Assembly: GCA_964567755.1 (NCBI GenBank)
Contig: CAZMNW010000042.1
Span: 9,998-73,997, forward strand
Origin: DASRJW01 sp964567755
GTDB lineage: Bacteria; Krumholzibacteriota; Krumholzibacteriia; G020349025
Length of the DNA: 64,000 bases
Direction: 5' to 3'
The first letter of the stretch is position 1. Each line of letters begins with the position of its first letter. This document shows, one piece after another, positions 34,846-44,151 of the stretch. The translations under genes were made by a program, and so were the position numbers. Below the pieces are notes generated by a model. That model was not told the DNA's origin. It searched no databases and saw only the letters and a list, made by a program, of their open reading frames with translations.

Positions 34846-35913
34846 CTACCGCGTCGCGGCCGCGGCCAGCGCCGCCAGGCTCTCCAGGATGGTCGCGGTA
34901 AACGGCGGGCGCACCACGCCCCCCTCGTGAATGATCGCCGCGATGAGGTCCGCGGGCGTGAGGTCGAAGGCCGGATTGAAGACCGAAACGCCCTCCGGCG
35001 CCGTCCGCGGGCCGAAGCCAGAGGTGACCTCCGCGGCGGCGCGCTCTTCGATCGGGATCTTGGTTCCGTCGCTGAGCGACAGGTCGAAAGTCGTGGACGG
35101 CGCGGCGACATAAAACGGGACGCCCCAACGCGCCGCGGCGATGGCCACCCCGAGCGTGCCGATCTTGTTGGCCGTGTCGCCATTGCGCGCAATGCGATCC
35201 GCACCGACGACGACGCAATCGATCCGCCCCGAGGACAGCAACGTGGCGGCCGCGTTGTCGACCAAGAGCGTCACCGGGATGCCGGCCTGCTGCAGCTCCC
35301 ACGCCGTGAGCCGCGCCCCCTGGAGCAACGGCCGGGTCTCGCCGGCGAAGACCTCGACGGTTTTCCCTTGGCGTACCGCTTCGTACACGATGCCGAGCGC
35401 CGTGCCGATGCCGCCCGTCGCCAACGCACCCGCATTGCAATGCGTGAGCACGCGCGCGCGCTGCGGCAGCAACTGCGCTCCGTGCGCCGCGATCGCCTGG
35501 CACAGGGCGCGGTCTTGGCTGTGGATCGCATCCGCGGCGCGCACGACGTGGGCCAAGAGCTCGGCCGCAGTCGCCGCCTGTGTCGTCGAGACTTGCAACA
35601 TTCGCTCCACGGCGCCGAAGAGGTTGCGCGCCGTCGGCCGCGTCGCTGCCAGCCATTGCCCTGTCTGGCGCAGGTGCTGTCGCAGGGCTTCGGGATCGCT
35701 TCCGCAAGCGGCAATGAAAGTCTCTGCCGCCAAGCGGAACCCGTAGGCGGCCACGACCCCGAGCGCCGGCGCGCCGCGCACGCGCAGCATACAGATCGCT
35801 TCGCACAGGTCTTCCAGCGTGCGCAACTGCAGCACGACGCACTCGCCGGGCAGACGCGTTTGATCGATGATCGCGATGGCGCCATCGCGATACGCGATCG
35901 TCTCAACGCCCAC
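34846..35913 (-). CDS. mtnA: methylthioribose-1-phosphate isomerase (or related aldose-phosphate isomerase)
   Basis: Isomerises methylthioribose-1-phosphate in the methionine salvage pathway; 355 aa, eIF2B-alpha-like fold. LTHCNAGALATGGIGTALG carries the catalytic Cys and VVVGADRIARNGDTANKIGT the catalytic Asp. GTG at 35913 is chosen for the GGAGG 6 nt upstream; it overlaps maf by 11 nt. No other salvage genes are near, so a related role (for example 5-deoxyribose-1-phosphate salvage) is possible. Confidence 0.92.
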   Translation of the reverse strand: MGVETIAYRDGAIAIIDQTRLPGECVVLQLRTLEDLCEAICMLRVRGAPALGVVAAYGFRLAAETFIAACGSDPEALRQHLRQTGQWLAATRPTARNLFGAVERMLQVSTTQAATAAELLAHVVRAADAIHSQDRALCQAIAAHGAQLLPQRARVLTHCNAGALATGGIGTALGIVYEAVRQGKTVEVFAGETRPLLQGARLTAWELQQAGIPVTLLVDNAAATLLSSGRIDCVVVGADRIARNGDTANKIGTLGVAIAAARWGVPFYVAAPSTTFDLSLSDGTKIPIEERAAAEVTSGFGPRTAPEGVSVFNPAFDLTPADLIAAIIHEGGVVRPPFTATILESLAALAAAATR

Positions 35914-36499
35914 TCGCCACCTCCGCGTCATGCAGTGCGCGCAGAAGCTGCAAGAAGCGCTGCACCGGCAGTCCCATGACATTGTAATAGCAGCCGCGAA
36001 TCTCTTCGACGAGCATGGCCCCGAACCCCTGAATGGCGTAGGCCCCGGCTTTGTCGTCGCATTCCCCGGTGTCGACGTACTGGTGCAGCACGGCGTCGTC
36101 CCAGTCGTGGAAGCGCACCGCGGTCGTTTCGACCGCGTCGAGACTGCGGCCGCTCGCGGCGTCTTGCAACGCCAGGCCGGTGTGCACCTCGTGCCAGCGA
36201 CCACGCAATTGCCGCTGCATCCAAAGCGCCGCCGCGCGTGTGATCGGCTTTCCCAGAATGGCACCGTCGACGACGACAATGGTGTCGGCGCCAATACATG
36301 TGCCGCGCGGGCGCAAGCCAGCCACCGCCGCGGCCTTGCGACGCGCTTGTGCGCGCGCGTGTGCGACGGGATCGGGCTCGTGCAGAGGTTCGTTCTCGAC
36401 AGCCGTGGTCACGACCTCGAACTCGAAGCCAAGCATGGCGAGGATCGCGGCACGGCGCGGGCTCGCCGATGCCAGGATCAGGTCTTGCTGCCATTCCAT
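35903..36499 (-). CDS. maf: Maf-family nucleotide pyrophosphatase
   Basis: 198 aa house-cleaning pyrophosphatase acting on dTTP/UTP or modified nucleotides. LILASASPRRAAILAMLG, GADTIVVVDGAILGKP and the downstream ECDDKAGAYAIQGFGAMLVE are the Maf signatures. ATG at 36499. The region upstream (36500-36770) separates it from a divergent gene and holds no further CDS. Confidence 0.94.
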   Translation of the reverse strand: MEWQQDLILASASPRRAAILAMLGFEFEVVTTAVENEPLHEPDPVAHARAQARRKAAAVAGLRPRGTCIGADTIVVVDGAILGKPITRAAALWMQRQLRGRWHEVHTGLALQDAASGRSLDAVETTAVRFHDWDDAVLHQYVDTGECDDKAGAYAIQGFGAMLVEEIRGCYYNVMGLPVQRFLQLLRALHDAEVASGR

Positions 36500-36770
36500 G
36501 GGCAGGAGTGGATTCACGACCGCTCCAACGTTCGGGGTGCAATGGAGGCTATCATCGTGGCGCGCGCCGGTGCAACCGACCCGCCCGTCGCAATGGTCGT
36601 TGCCCCGCCCGCGCCGCCACAGACGCGCAGCGACCACACTCGCGCGCAGGCGCGATGGCGGCAACCGGGCCCGCACACTCGCCGCGCGCATGTGCATGGG
36701 CTAATCTGGTCACACGCCTCTGGCAGTGCGCCGACAACCGACACCACGATCGGAGTCGATCATCAGCACC

Positions 36771-38597
36771 ATGCAGCGACAAAGTGATCGCGTCCTCGGC
36801 CAACTCCCCCTGCGTCCGTGGGCCGGCATTTGGCTCATGGCCTTGGTCGGAGCCTGCGTGTGGTCTGCGCTGCACGCCTGGATCGGCGACGACATTTTCA
36901 TCACGTTTCGTTACTGCGACAACGTTCTCGCTGGCCACGGCCCCGTCTACAACCCAGGCGAGCGCAGCGAGGGCTACACGCATTTCCTCTGGTTCGGCAT
37001 GCTCACGATCGGCCGGGCGTTCCACGTGCCGGCTGAAGCGCTCGGCAAGTGGTTGCCGCTGCCGTTTTACGGCGGTTGCTTGGCCTTGCTCGTCCTGCTG
37101 TCACAGCGACTCTTCGCACCCCGAGGCGGGCTTGGGGGGATGCCGCTCGCGGCGCTGGCATGGGCGGCGCACGAAGACGCGCGTCTGTACGCCACCGGGG
37201 GTCTCGAAACGTCGTTCTATATTTGTGCGCTGCTCCTCGGCTTCACCATGCTCTGCGCGTCGTCGCATCCGCGGCGCCACGCGATCGCAGGCTGGGCCTA
37301 TGCCATGGCGACACTGGTTCGCCCCGATGGCGTGCTCTTCTCCGGCCTGGCTCTCGTCTTCGTGCTCTGGCGCGAGCGGGGGCGCCAAGGCAGCGTGCGC
37401 GCGTTCGCCCTGGTTTGGGCCGTCCTGGTCGTCCCTCTCTTCGCCTTCCGGTTGCTCTACTATGGCTATCCGTTGCCGAATCCGTACTACGCCAAGTCGG
37501 CGTCGGCGGCCAATTGGCCGCAAGGCTGGGCGTATCTGTGGACGTACTTCGGCGCCTATTTCGTTCTGCTCGCAGCATTCCTCGCCGTCTGGCCCTTGTG
37601 GCGCGCGTACCGGCAGCGCGACGTGTCGGGGAAAGACCCTTCTGCCAGCAACGGCGCTAGAGAGGGCGTTGCCGCGGCAATGGCGCTGGCGCTCGTCACG
37701 GCAACCACGTGCATCGCTTTCGTCACCCGCATGGGCGGCGACTTCATGTTCGCGCGTTTCTACTTGCCGGCAACGCCGTTTCTTCTCCTCGCCATCGAGT
37801 GGCTGGTGCATCTCGTGCCGCGACGGGCGCTGCGGTTCGCCGCGGCTGCCGCCGTCATCGGACTGGTGCTCTTCGCTGCCGTGCGCAAGCACGCCTGGTT
37901 CTCGGACAAGCGCCACGTACACAGCATCGTCGACGAACCGCAATACTATCCGGATGTCCGTCTCGAGGACGTGCGCGCGCAGGCACTGGCGCTCGAGCGC
38001 TGCCTGGCGTCGACACCGGCCGTGCTCATGGTCCAGGGTGGCCAGGCGAGCCTCGCCTACTACGCGCGTTTCCCCATCGCGGTGGAGCGCTATGGTCTGA
38101 CCGACGTGCACATCGCCCACGGACCGGTGCCGCCAATTCGCGGCCGCCCGGGACACGAGAAGCTCGCCGACGCCCAGTACATTTTCGATCGCGGCGTCAA
38201 CTTCCGCATCCACAACCGTCCGGCGCGCTCGGTGGCGCAGTTCGCGCAGCTCGGCATCCCGTGGACGAACGGCATGGTCTTCGGCGAGATCATTCTTTAC
38301 GACCGCGCGCTGATGGAACGCCTCAAGAGCTGCGGCGGCATTCGCTTCCTCGACTTCCCTCTATGGCTGCGCCACGACTATCTGCCGCGCATCGCGACTC
38401 TGCTGCCGGCGCGCGTCGCCGCGGACTACAACCACTTCATGCGCTTCTACTTCGACCACAACCCCGATATCGAGGGGCTGCGCGCGCAACTCGATGCCGC
38501 GCTCGCCCAGCTCGGCATCCAGAAAGTCGAGCCCGAGCCACTCCGTCCCGACTACTTCGACGACACCGGCCGCGCCTCCATGCCCGGCGGCCTGTAA
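36771..38597 (+). CDS. GT-C type membrane glycosyltransferase (AftB/LphB-like)
   Basis: 608 aa polytopic protein predicted to use a polyprenyl-phosphate sugar donor on the periplasmic side. The first loop has GDDIFITFRYCDNVLAGHG followed by YNPGERSEGYTHFLW, the typical acidic motif of GT-C enzymes related to AftB and LphB, then about ten hydrophobic segments and a soluble C-terminal domain. ATG at 36771 is used; an upstream in-frame GTG at 36726 is possible and neither has a strong ribosome binding site. No other glycan genes are adjacent, so the acceptor is unknown. Confidence 0.8.
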   Translation: MQRQSDRVLGQLPLRPWAGIWLMALVGACVWSALHAWIGDDIFITFRYCDNVLAGHGPVYNPGERSEGYTHFLWFGMLTIGRAFHVPAEALGKWLPLPFYGGCLALLVLLSQRLFAPRGGLGGMPLAALAWAAHEDARLYATGGLETSFYICALLLGFTMLCASSHPRRHAIAGWAYAMATLVRPDGVLFSGLALVFVLWRERGRQGSVRAFALVWAVLVVPLFAFRLLYYGYPLPNPYYAKSASAANWPQGWAYLWTYFGAYFVLLAAFLAVWPLWRAYRQRDVSGKDPSASNGAREGVAAAMALALVTATTCIAFVTRMGGDFMFARFYLPATPFLLLAIEWLVHLVPRRALRFAAAAAVIGLVLFAAVRKHAWFSDKRHVHSIVDEPQYYPDVRLEDVRAQALALERCLASTPAVLMVQGGQASLAYYARFPIAVERYGLTDVHIAHGPVPPIRGRPGHEKLADAQYIFDRGVNFRIHNRPARSVAQFAQLGIPWTNGMVFGEIILYDRALMERLKSCGGIRFLDFPLWLRHDYLPRIATLLPARVAADYNHFMRFYFDHNPDIEGLRAQLDAALAQLGIQKVEPEPLRPDYFDDTGRASMPGGL

Positions 38598-38623
38598 CGC
38601 ACGGTGCCAGCTACGTGGCGTCA

Positions 38624-38765
38624 CGCGGTCGTCGTCAGGTCCGTCTCGGCGGACGCTCCTCGCGCGCTTCCTGCGCGCTCGTCGCTCGGCACGAGCGCTG
38701 CTCGCGCCTCCTGCGCTCGCGGACGCGCTCGTGACGCCGCCGAGACGGACCTGACGACGACCGCG
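38624..38765. repeat. 142-bp hairpin repeat element, copy 1
   Basis: Perfect 29-bp inverted repeat: arms 38624-38652 and 38737-38765, ending inward in CTCGGCGG / CCGCCGAG. Inside lie GCGCGC-TTCCT-GCGCGC, CACGAGCGC...GCGCTCGTG and GCGC-CTCCT-GCGC, each able to pair. It shares CGGCGGACGCTC, GTCGCTCGGCACG and CGTGACGCCGCCG with the element at 48900-49038, but its outer arms are different. It lies between two convergent genes and has no T-tract. Confidence 0.85.
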
Positions 38766-38775
38766 GCAACCACGC

Positions 38776-39240
38776 TCAGGTGGCGGGTCCGGCGTCGTGC
38801 TCGAGCAGCAACGTCACCGGGCCGTCGTTGGTGAGCTCGACGTGCATGTGCGCTTGAAACCATCCGGCCTCGACGCGCACCGGGCCCGCGCGCAGCAACG
38901 CGACGAAAGCATCGAAGAGTTGAGCGGCGACCTCGGGTGGCGCGGCGCGTGTGAAGCTCGGACGCCGTCCTTTGCGCGCATCGCCGTAGAGCGTGAAGTT
39001 CGGGACGACGAGAAGGGCGCCGCTGCACTCGGCGACATCGCGGTTCATGGCGCCCGCGTCATCGGCGAAGATGCGCAAGCCCAGACATTTTTCGGCCAGC
39101 CAGCGCAAGGTCGGGGCGTCGTCGCCGGCTTGGAAGCCACAGAGCAGCACCAGGCCGAGCTCGATGCGGCGCACGGCCACGGGCTGGACGTCGAGCCGAT
39201 GCACCGCCGCGCGCGACACGCGCTGCACCACGACGCGCAC
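38776..39240 (-). CDS. dtd: D-aminoacyl-tRNA deacylase
   Basis: Removes D-amino acids (and glycine mischarged on tRNA-Ala) from tRNA; 154 aa. The N-terminus MRVVVQRVSRAAV is typical, the catalytic pocket motif reads PNFTLYGDARKGRRPSF (SQFTLY in most homologues, so Ser-Gln is replaced by Pro-Asn), and the C-terminal cis-Gly-Pro region is NDGPVTLLLEHD. ATG at 39240 lies 1 nt after the rel stop. Confidence 0.92.
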   Translation of the reverse strand: MRVVVQRVSRAAVHRLDVQPVAVRRIELGLVLLCGFQAGDDAPTLRWLAEKCLGLRIFADDAGAMNRDVAECSGALLVVPNFTLYGDARKGRRPSFTRAAPPEVAAQLFDAFVALLRAGPVRVEAGWFQAHMHVELTNDGPVTLLLEHDAGPAT

Positions 39241-39241
39241 G

Positions 39242-41419
39242 TCAGTGGTCCTCGCCGCGAGTCACCCGCCGCACGTTCTGCACCGCGCGCACCGTGCGCA
39301 TGACCTCGTTCAATTGTCGTAGATTGTTGACTTCGATGATGAACGACACGCGCACCAGGCCATCGACGGAGGCGAAGTCGCCACTCTGAATGTTGGTGCC
39401 GGTGGCGGAGATCTTTTTGCTGATGTCGGCGAGCAGATTCTTGCGGTCTTCGCCGGTGACGCAGAGCCGCGCCAAGAACGACGTCTTCTCGCCCACGTCC
39501 CAGGACACGTCGATGCGGCGATCGGTTTCCACCGCATCGAGGTTGACGCAATCCTGCCGGTGGACCGAGATGCCTCTGCCACGGGTGACGACCCCTTGGA
39601 TGCGGTCCCCCGGCACCGGACCGCAGCAGTGGGCGAAACGCACCATGAGGTTGCCGACCCCCTGGACGCGAATGCCCTCGGTGGACCCACGCACCATGCG
39701 CTGCACCCGTTCCGTCGGCAGCAGCCGCGACAGCCGGCCCTTGGTCTCGCGCGGCACGATGCGGTTCACCACCGCGTGCAGCGATTGCGTGCCTTGGCCC
39801 ACCGCCGCCAGCAGCTTTTCGGCGTCCTCGAAGCCGATGCTCATGGCGAGATCGGTGAGGCCATGTTCGAGATCGAACTTGCCCTTCATGCCCTTGATCT
39901 CGCGTTCCAGCATCTCGCGCCCGAGAGCGACGCTCTCGGCATAGCGCTGAATGTTCAACCAGTGGCGGATCTTGGAGCGCGCTCGCGCCGTGCGCGCGAT
40001 CTGCAACCAGCCGAGGCTCGGGTGCCCATTGCCTGCGGTCAGGATGTCCACCGTGTCGCCGCTGCGCAGCTCGGTGTGCAGCGGCACCATGCGCCCGTTG
40101 ACGCGCGCCCCGGTGGCGCGGGTTCCGACTTGCGTATGCACGGCGAAGGCGAAGTCGATCGGGGTCGAGCCGCTGGGCAGCTGCTTCAAATCGCCGCGCG
40201 GGGTGAACACGAACACTTCGTGCTGGAACAGATCGATCTTGAGCGCGTCCAAGAACTCGCGCGGATCGCGCAGCTCCTGCTTCTCCTCCAGCATCTGCCG
40301 CAGCCATTGCAACTGCGTGTCGAGCTCCTCGTCGGTGCGGCCTTCCTCCTTGTACTTCCAATGCGCGGCGATGCCGTACTCGCTGGTGCGGTGCATTTCG
40401 TCGGTGCGAATTTGGATCTCGATGTAGTGTCCACCCGGCCCCATCACCGTCGTGTGCAGCGAGCGGTACATGTTGCTCTTGGGCGTGGCGATGTAGTCCT
40501 TGAAGCGATCGTGGATGGGAGTATAGAGCGTGTGCAGAATCCCCAGCGTGCTGTAACAGTCGCGCAGGCTGGGCACGACGACGCGCAGCGCCAGCAAGTC
40601 GTAGAGCTCGTCCATGGCCTTGTTGCGCCCGCGCATTTTCTTGTGGATCGAATAGAAATGTTTGGCGCGGCCGCTGACCTCGGAATGGATGCCGGCTTCG
40701 GTGATCTTGTCACGGATCGGCTGGCTCACTTGTTCGAGGTAGGCCTCGCGCTCCTGGCGCTTGAGCCCAATCTCGTTTTCGATGTCGCGGTAGGCGTCCG
40801 GTTCCAGGTGTTTGAACGCCAGGTCCTCGAGCTGCCACTTCAGGAACCCGATCCCCATGCGGTGCGCCAGCGGCGCGTAGATGTCGAGCGTTTCCTGGGC
40901 AATGAGACGCCGCTTCGGCTCGGGCACGAACTCGAGCGTGCGCATGTTGTGCAGACGATCGGCGAGCTTGACCAGGATGATGCGCACGTCCTGGATCATC
41001 GACAGCAGCATCTTGCGGAAGTTTTCCGCCTGTGCCTGCTCGGCGCTCTCGAAGTGGACACGACCGATCTTGGTGACGCCGTCCACGAGCCGCGAGACGC
41101 CGGCGCCGAAGCGTTCTTCCAACTGCGCCGCGGTCGTTTGCGTGTCCTCGAGGACGTCGTGCAGCAGTCCCGCCGCCACCGCTTCGTGATCGAGGCGCAT
41201 TCGCGCCAGCGTCTTGGCGACCTCGACCACGTGCGAGAAGTACGGTAATCCCGAGTGCCGCATTTGCCCGAGATGTGCGGTGCGGGCGTAGTCGAAGGCC
41301 TTGTCGACCAGCGCGCGGTCGGACTCTGGCATGTACGGGACGAGGAGCGCGCGCAAACCATCCAGCTCGGCTTGCGCCTGGGAAAGGATGTTGGCTTCCG
41401 ATGCACCGTCCACGTTCAT
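39242..41419 (-). CDS. rel: bifunctional (p)ppGpp synthetase/hydrolase
   Basis: Makes and degrades the stringent-response alarmone; 725 aa with the full HD hydrolase, synthetase, TGS and ACT layout. HSGLPYFSHVVEVA and GLLHDVLEDT form the HD site. RFKDYIATPKSNMYRSLHT includes an RxKD motif, which marks bifunctional Rel/SpoT enzymes rather than RelA. VFVFTPRGDLKQLPSGSTP begins TGS, and a C-terminal ACT domain follows the HCCGPVPGD zinc-finger-like block. ATG at 41419 is used; the frame opens further upstream to 41464. Confidence 0.95.
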   Translation of the reverse strand: MNVDGASEANILSQAQAELDGLRALLVPYMPESDRALVDKAFDYARTAHLGQMRHSGLPYFSHVVEVAKTLARMRLDHEAVAAGLLHDVLEDTQTTAAQLEERFGAGVSRLVDGVTKIGRVHFESAEQAQAENFRKMLLSMIQDVRIILVKLADRLHNMRTLEFVPEPKRRLIAQETLDIYAPLAHRMGIGFLKWQLEDLAFKHLEPDAYRDIENEIGLKRQEREAYLEQVSQPIRDKITEAGIHSEVSGRAKHFYSIHKKMRGRNKAMDELYDLLALRVVVPSLRDCYSTLGILHTLYTPIHDRFKDYIATPKSNMYRSLHTTVMGPGGHYIEIQIRTDEMHRTSEYGIAAHWKYKEEGRTDEELDTQLQWLRQMLEEKQELRDPREFLDALKIDLFQHEVFVFTPRGDLKQLPSGSTPIDFAFAVHTQVGTRATGARVNGRMVPLHTELRSGDTVDILTAGNGHPSLGWLQIARTARARSKIRHWLNIQRYAESVALGREMLEREIKGMKGKFDLEHGLTDLAMSIGFEDAEKLLAAVGQGTQSLHAVVNRIVPRETKGRLSRLLPTERVQRMVRGSTEGIRVQGVGNLMVRFAHCCGPVPGDRIQGVVTRGRGISVHRQDCVNLDAVETDRRIDVSWDVGEKTSFLARLCVTGEDRKNLLADISKKISATGTNIQSGDFASVDGLVRVSFIIEVNNLRQLNEVMRTVRAVQNVRRVTRGEDH

Positions 41420-41464
41420 GATCGTTCTCTCTGGCGCGCGTCGTGTCGTGATCTCTGCGCGCAC

Positions 41465-43201
41465 CTACGCTCCGGCCGCACCGCCCCGATGCGGACACAG
41501 GTCCAGCACCACGAGCTGGCAATCCTGGCCGTATCGCGGGTCCTGCCGGCGCAGTTGGCCGACGGCGTCGATCCGGCTGCCGAGCACTTCGGCCGGGTTC
41601 AAGTCCCGGCCCCAGCCGAAGGCGATGGCATCCAAGGGTCTGCCGTCGGCCATCTCCAGGTCGAGCTTCAGGTGCCCCTTGCCCACGAGGCGGGTGCGCT
41701 CGCCGACGCGCACCCCCCGTAGCAGAAAGAATGGCTCAGGATTGCCAGGACCGAAAGGCTCCAGACTCAGGAGCGCGTCCACGAGGGCTCGATCGACTTC
41801 CTGCGGTTCGAGCTCGGCGTCGATGAACAGGGCTCGACTCGTGCCGTCCTGGCGCTGGCTGGCTACGCCGGCTTCGAAGAGCGTGCGGAAGGAATCGAAC
41901 TTCTCCGGCTCGACCGTGAGCCCGCAGGCCTCCCGGTGACCCCCGAACTTGACCAAGACACTCGCGGCCGCGTCCAGGGCCGCGCGCACGTCGACGCCGC
42001 CGCTCGTCCGCACAGAGCCCCTGCCCACGCCATTTTGCACCGCCACCAGTGCCACCGGAACGCCGTACTCCTGGGCGAGCCGCGCGGCCGCGATGCCGAT
42101 CACACCGGGATGCCAAGTCATGGACAAGAGCGCCAGCGCCGGTCGCGGCGACTCGCGCCACACCTGGGCCGCTTGTTCCCGCGCCTCGGTTTCGGCCGTG
42201 TCGGAGAGCGCCCGGCGGCGCATGTTCTGGCTCTCGAGCTGAGCGGCCAAACGCGCCGCGGTCGCATCCTCGCTGGCGAGGAGAAGGTCCACGGCCAACT
42301 TGCCGCGCGCGACACGCCCGGCGGCATTGATCCGCGGCACCATGCGAAAGCCGACGGGGCGACTTGCGACGTCCTCGGGGCGGACACCTGCGGCGCCGAG
42401 CAGCGCGCGCATTCCGGGTCGCAAGGTGCCGCTCCGCAGTCGTTGCAAGCCGAGCGACGTCAGCACGCGGTTCTCGCCCACCAGCGGTTGCACATCCGCC
42501 ATGGTGCCGAGGGTGACAAGATCCAACCCATCCTCCGGAGTCGGCGCGCTGCGCAACTGCATGCACAGCGCTTGCAGCAGCTTGTAGCCGACGCCGACGG
42601 CCGAGAGTCCCTTGAAGGGATAGCCACAGTCGGCGCGTTTCGGGTTCAAAACGGCGTGCGCAGCCTGCGGGACGTGCGGGATCTCGTGATGATCCACGAC
42701 CACGACGTCGATGCCGAGGCTCTTTGCGAGAGCGATGGCGTCGTGATCGGACGAACCGCAATCGACAGAAATGAGCACGCGGACGCCGACCTCGCCGGCA
42801 CGCTGCACCAGGCGCGGCGTCATGCCGTAGCCATCGCGCTCGCGGTCGGGAATGAAAAAATCGACGTGGGCTTGCAAGCGGCGCAGTTCTGAAACCAGCA
42901 GCGCCGTGCCGGTGATGCCGTCGGTGTCGTAGTCGCCGTTGACAACGATGTGCTCACCGTCGCTCACGGCACGTGCCACGCGCGCGGCGGCGACGTCCAT
43001 GTCCCGCATGCGAAAGGGATCGAGAAGATCTTCGATGCGCGGCGCGAGCATGCTCGTGGCGGCGGCCGGGTCGCGGTGGCCGCGACGGCAGAGCAATCGG
43101 GCCACGGTGGGATGCAGACCCAGGGCCGCGGCGAGATGCGCGGCATCCTGCTCCAAATCGGCATCGACCGGCGGCAGAATCCACCGATTGCGTGGTTCCA
43201 A
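41465..43201 (-). CDS. recJ: single-stranded-DNA-specific exonuclease RecJ
   Basis: 5'-3' ssDNA exonuclease of recombination and mismatch repair; 578 aa. DHH motifs GDYDTDGITGTALL, ISVDCGSSDHD and VVDHHEIP, then KFGGHREACGLTV in the DHHA1 domain and a C-terminal OB domain. TTG at 43201 is taken as start because GGAGGG lies 8 nt upstream; the frame continues to 43318 but that part overlaps the 3' end of rnpB. The length then matches the family. Confidence 0.93.
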   Translation of the reverse strand: MEPRNRWILPPVDADLEQDAAHLAAALGLHPTVARLLCRRGHRDPAAATSMLAPRIEDLLDPFRMRDMDVAAARVARAVSDGEHIVVNGDYDTDGITGTALLVSELRRLQAHVDFFIPDRERDGYGMTPRLVQRAGEVGVRVLISVDCGSSDHDAIALAKSLGIDVVVVDHHEIPHVPQAAHAVLNPKRADCGYPFKGLSAVGVGYKLLQALCMQLRSAPTPEDGLDLVTLGTMADVQPLVGENRVLTSLGLQRLRSGTLRPGMRALLGAAGVRPEDVASRPVGFRMVPRINAAGRVARGKLAVDLLLASEDATAARLAAQLESQNMRRRALSDTAETEAREQAAQVWRESPRPALALLSMTWHPGVIGIAAARLAQEYGVPVALVAVQNGVGRGSVRTSGGVDVRAALDAAASVLVKFGGHREACGLTVEPEKFDSFRTLFEAGVASQRQDGTSRALFIDAELEPQEVDRALVDALLSLEPFGPGNPEPFFLLRGVRVGERTRLVGKGHLKLDLEMADGRPLDAIAFGWGRDLNPAEVLGSRIDAVGQLRRQDPRYGQDCQLVVLDLCPHRGGAAGA

Positions 43202-43261
43202 GGGGTTTTCCCTCCGCGCACCCGGTGTCGATTGCGCCGCAGCACGGGAGGTGCTCCGGAA

Positions 43262-43634
43262 CCGAAGTCGCTCGTAAGCCGAGTTCTGTCCCCGCGCCGA
43301 AGCGCGGGTGGTGACCATTTATCTGGGAGCCACGTTACCGTGGCCCTCGAGCGACCAACCCGAGAGTCGAGCGAGGCGGGCCACCTCATCCCCTCCTATT
43401 TGGTCTTGCTCCGGGTGGGGTTTACCGAGCCACCTCCGTCACCGGAGATGCTGGTGAGCTCTTACCTCACCGTTTCACCCTTACCGCGACGCCGGACGGC
43501 GCCGAGGCGGTTTGTTTTCTGTGGCACTGGCCGTGGAATCGCTTCCCCTGGGCGTTACCCAGCACCCTGCCCTGCGGAGCTCGGACTTTCCTCGAACCGC
43601 TTCGCGCGGCTCGCGGTCACCTGAGCGGCTTCGG
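43262..43634 (-). ncRNA. rnpB: RNase P RNA
   Basis: Ribozyme RNA that trims the 5' ends of pre-tRNAs, about 373 nt. The 5' strand contains GAGGAAAGTCCGAGCTCC, the universal rnpB block, and the 3' end reads GGACAGAACTCGGCTTA. P1 can form between CCGAAGCCGCTC (43634 downward) and GAGCGACTTCGG (ending 43262) with one mismatch. Ends were set by P1 and are approximate. recJ starts 60 nt downstream. Confidence 0.93.
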
Positions 43635-43698
43635 ATCCCGGAGACACCATCCCCGCGTGTGGATCCATTGCCCAAACAACGAACACAGGACTCTGTCG

Positions 43699-44151
43699 CT
43701 ACGGAGATACTAGGTCGTCGAGCGCGGCATTGGCAAGGGCATCGGCGCGCTGGTTCTCCGCCCGCGGCACATGCTCGATGGCGAAGATCGCGAACGCTTG
43801 GATGCGCGCGACGACCGTCGCGTGCAGCGGCTGCAATCCGGCGTGGCGCACGCGGTACTCGCCGCGCACCTGGCGCACGACGAGCTCGCTGTCCAACCGG
43901 GCGCGAATCCGGCGCACGCCGTGTGCCAGCGCGGCCTCGAGACCACGCAACAGCGCCGTGTACTCGGCCACATTGTTGGTGATGGCGTCGCCGAGAACCT
44001 CGCCGCGCGCCAAGACTTCGTTGCCCTGCGCGTCGAAGAGCGCGAAGCCGATGCTGGCGCGGCCCGGGTTGCCGCGCGATGCACCGTCGCAATGCAGAAT
44101 GTATTCGTCCGCCGTGCGCTCGGGAGCTGTCCCCGGGTCGTGGCGGTTCAT
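43699..44151 (-). CDS. ribonuclease HI-like protein
   Basis: 150 aa RNase H fold protein expected to cut the RNA strand of RNA-DNA hybrids. LHCDGASRGNPGRASIGF holds the first catalytic Asp, NNVAEYTALLRGLEAAL the Glu, RARLDSELVVRQVRGEYRV the second Asp, and QRADALANAALD the last. This is the short RNase HI variant common outside enterobacteria. ATG at 44151 overlaps the end of the zinc-ribbon gene (44148). Confidence 0.9.
   Translation of the reverse strand: MNRHDPGTAPERTADEYILHCDGASRGNPGRASIGFALFDAQGNEVLARGEVLGDAITNNVAEYTALLRGLEAALAHGVRRIRARLDSELVVRQVRGEYRVRHAGLQPLHATVVARIQAFAIFAIEHVPRAENQRADALANAALDDLVSP

Noticed and set aside
38624..38765. Intrinsic terminator
   Set aside because: The 29-bp arms with a large structured loop and no T-tract do not fit rho-independent termination; a second copy in a different context argues for a repeat element.
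43262..43318. Longer recJ start using the full open frame
   Set aside because: It would place the first codons inside RNase P RNA; TTG at 43201 has a proper ribosome binding site.
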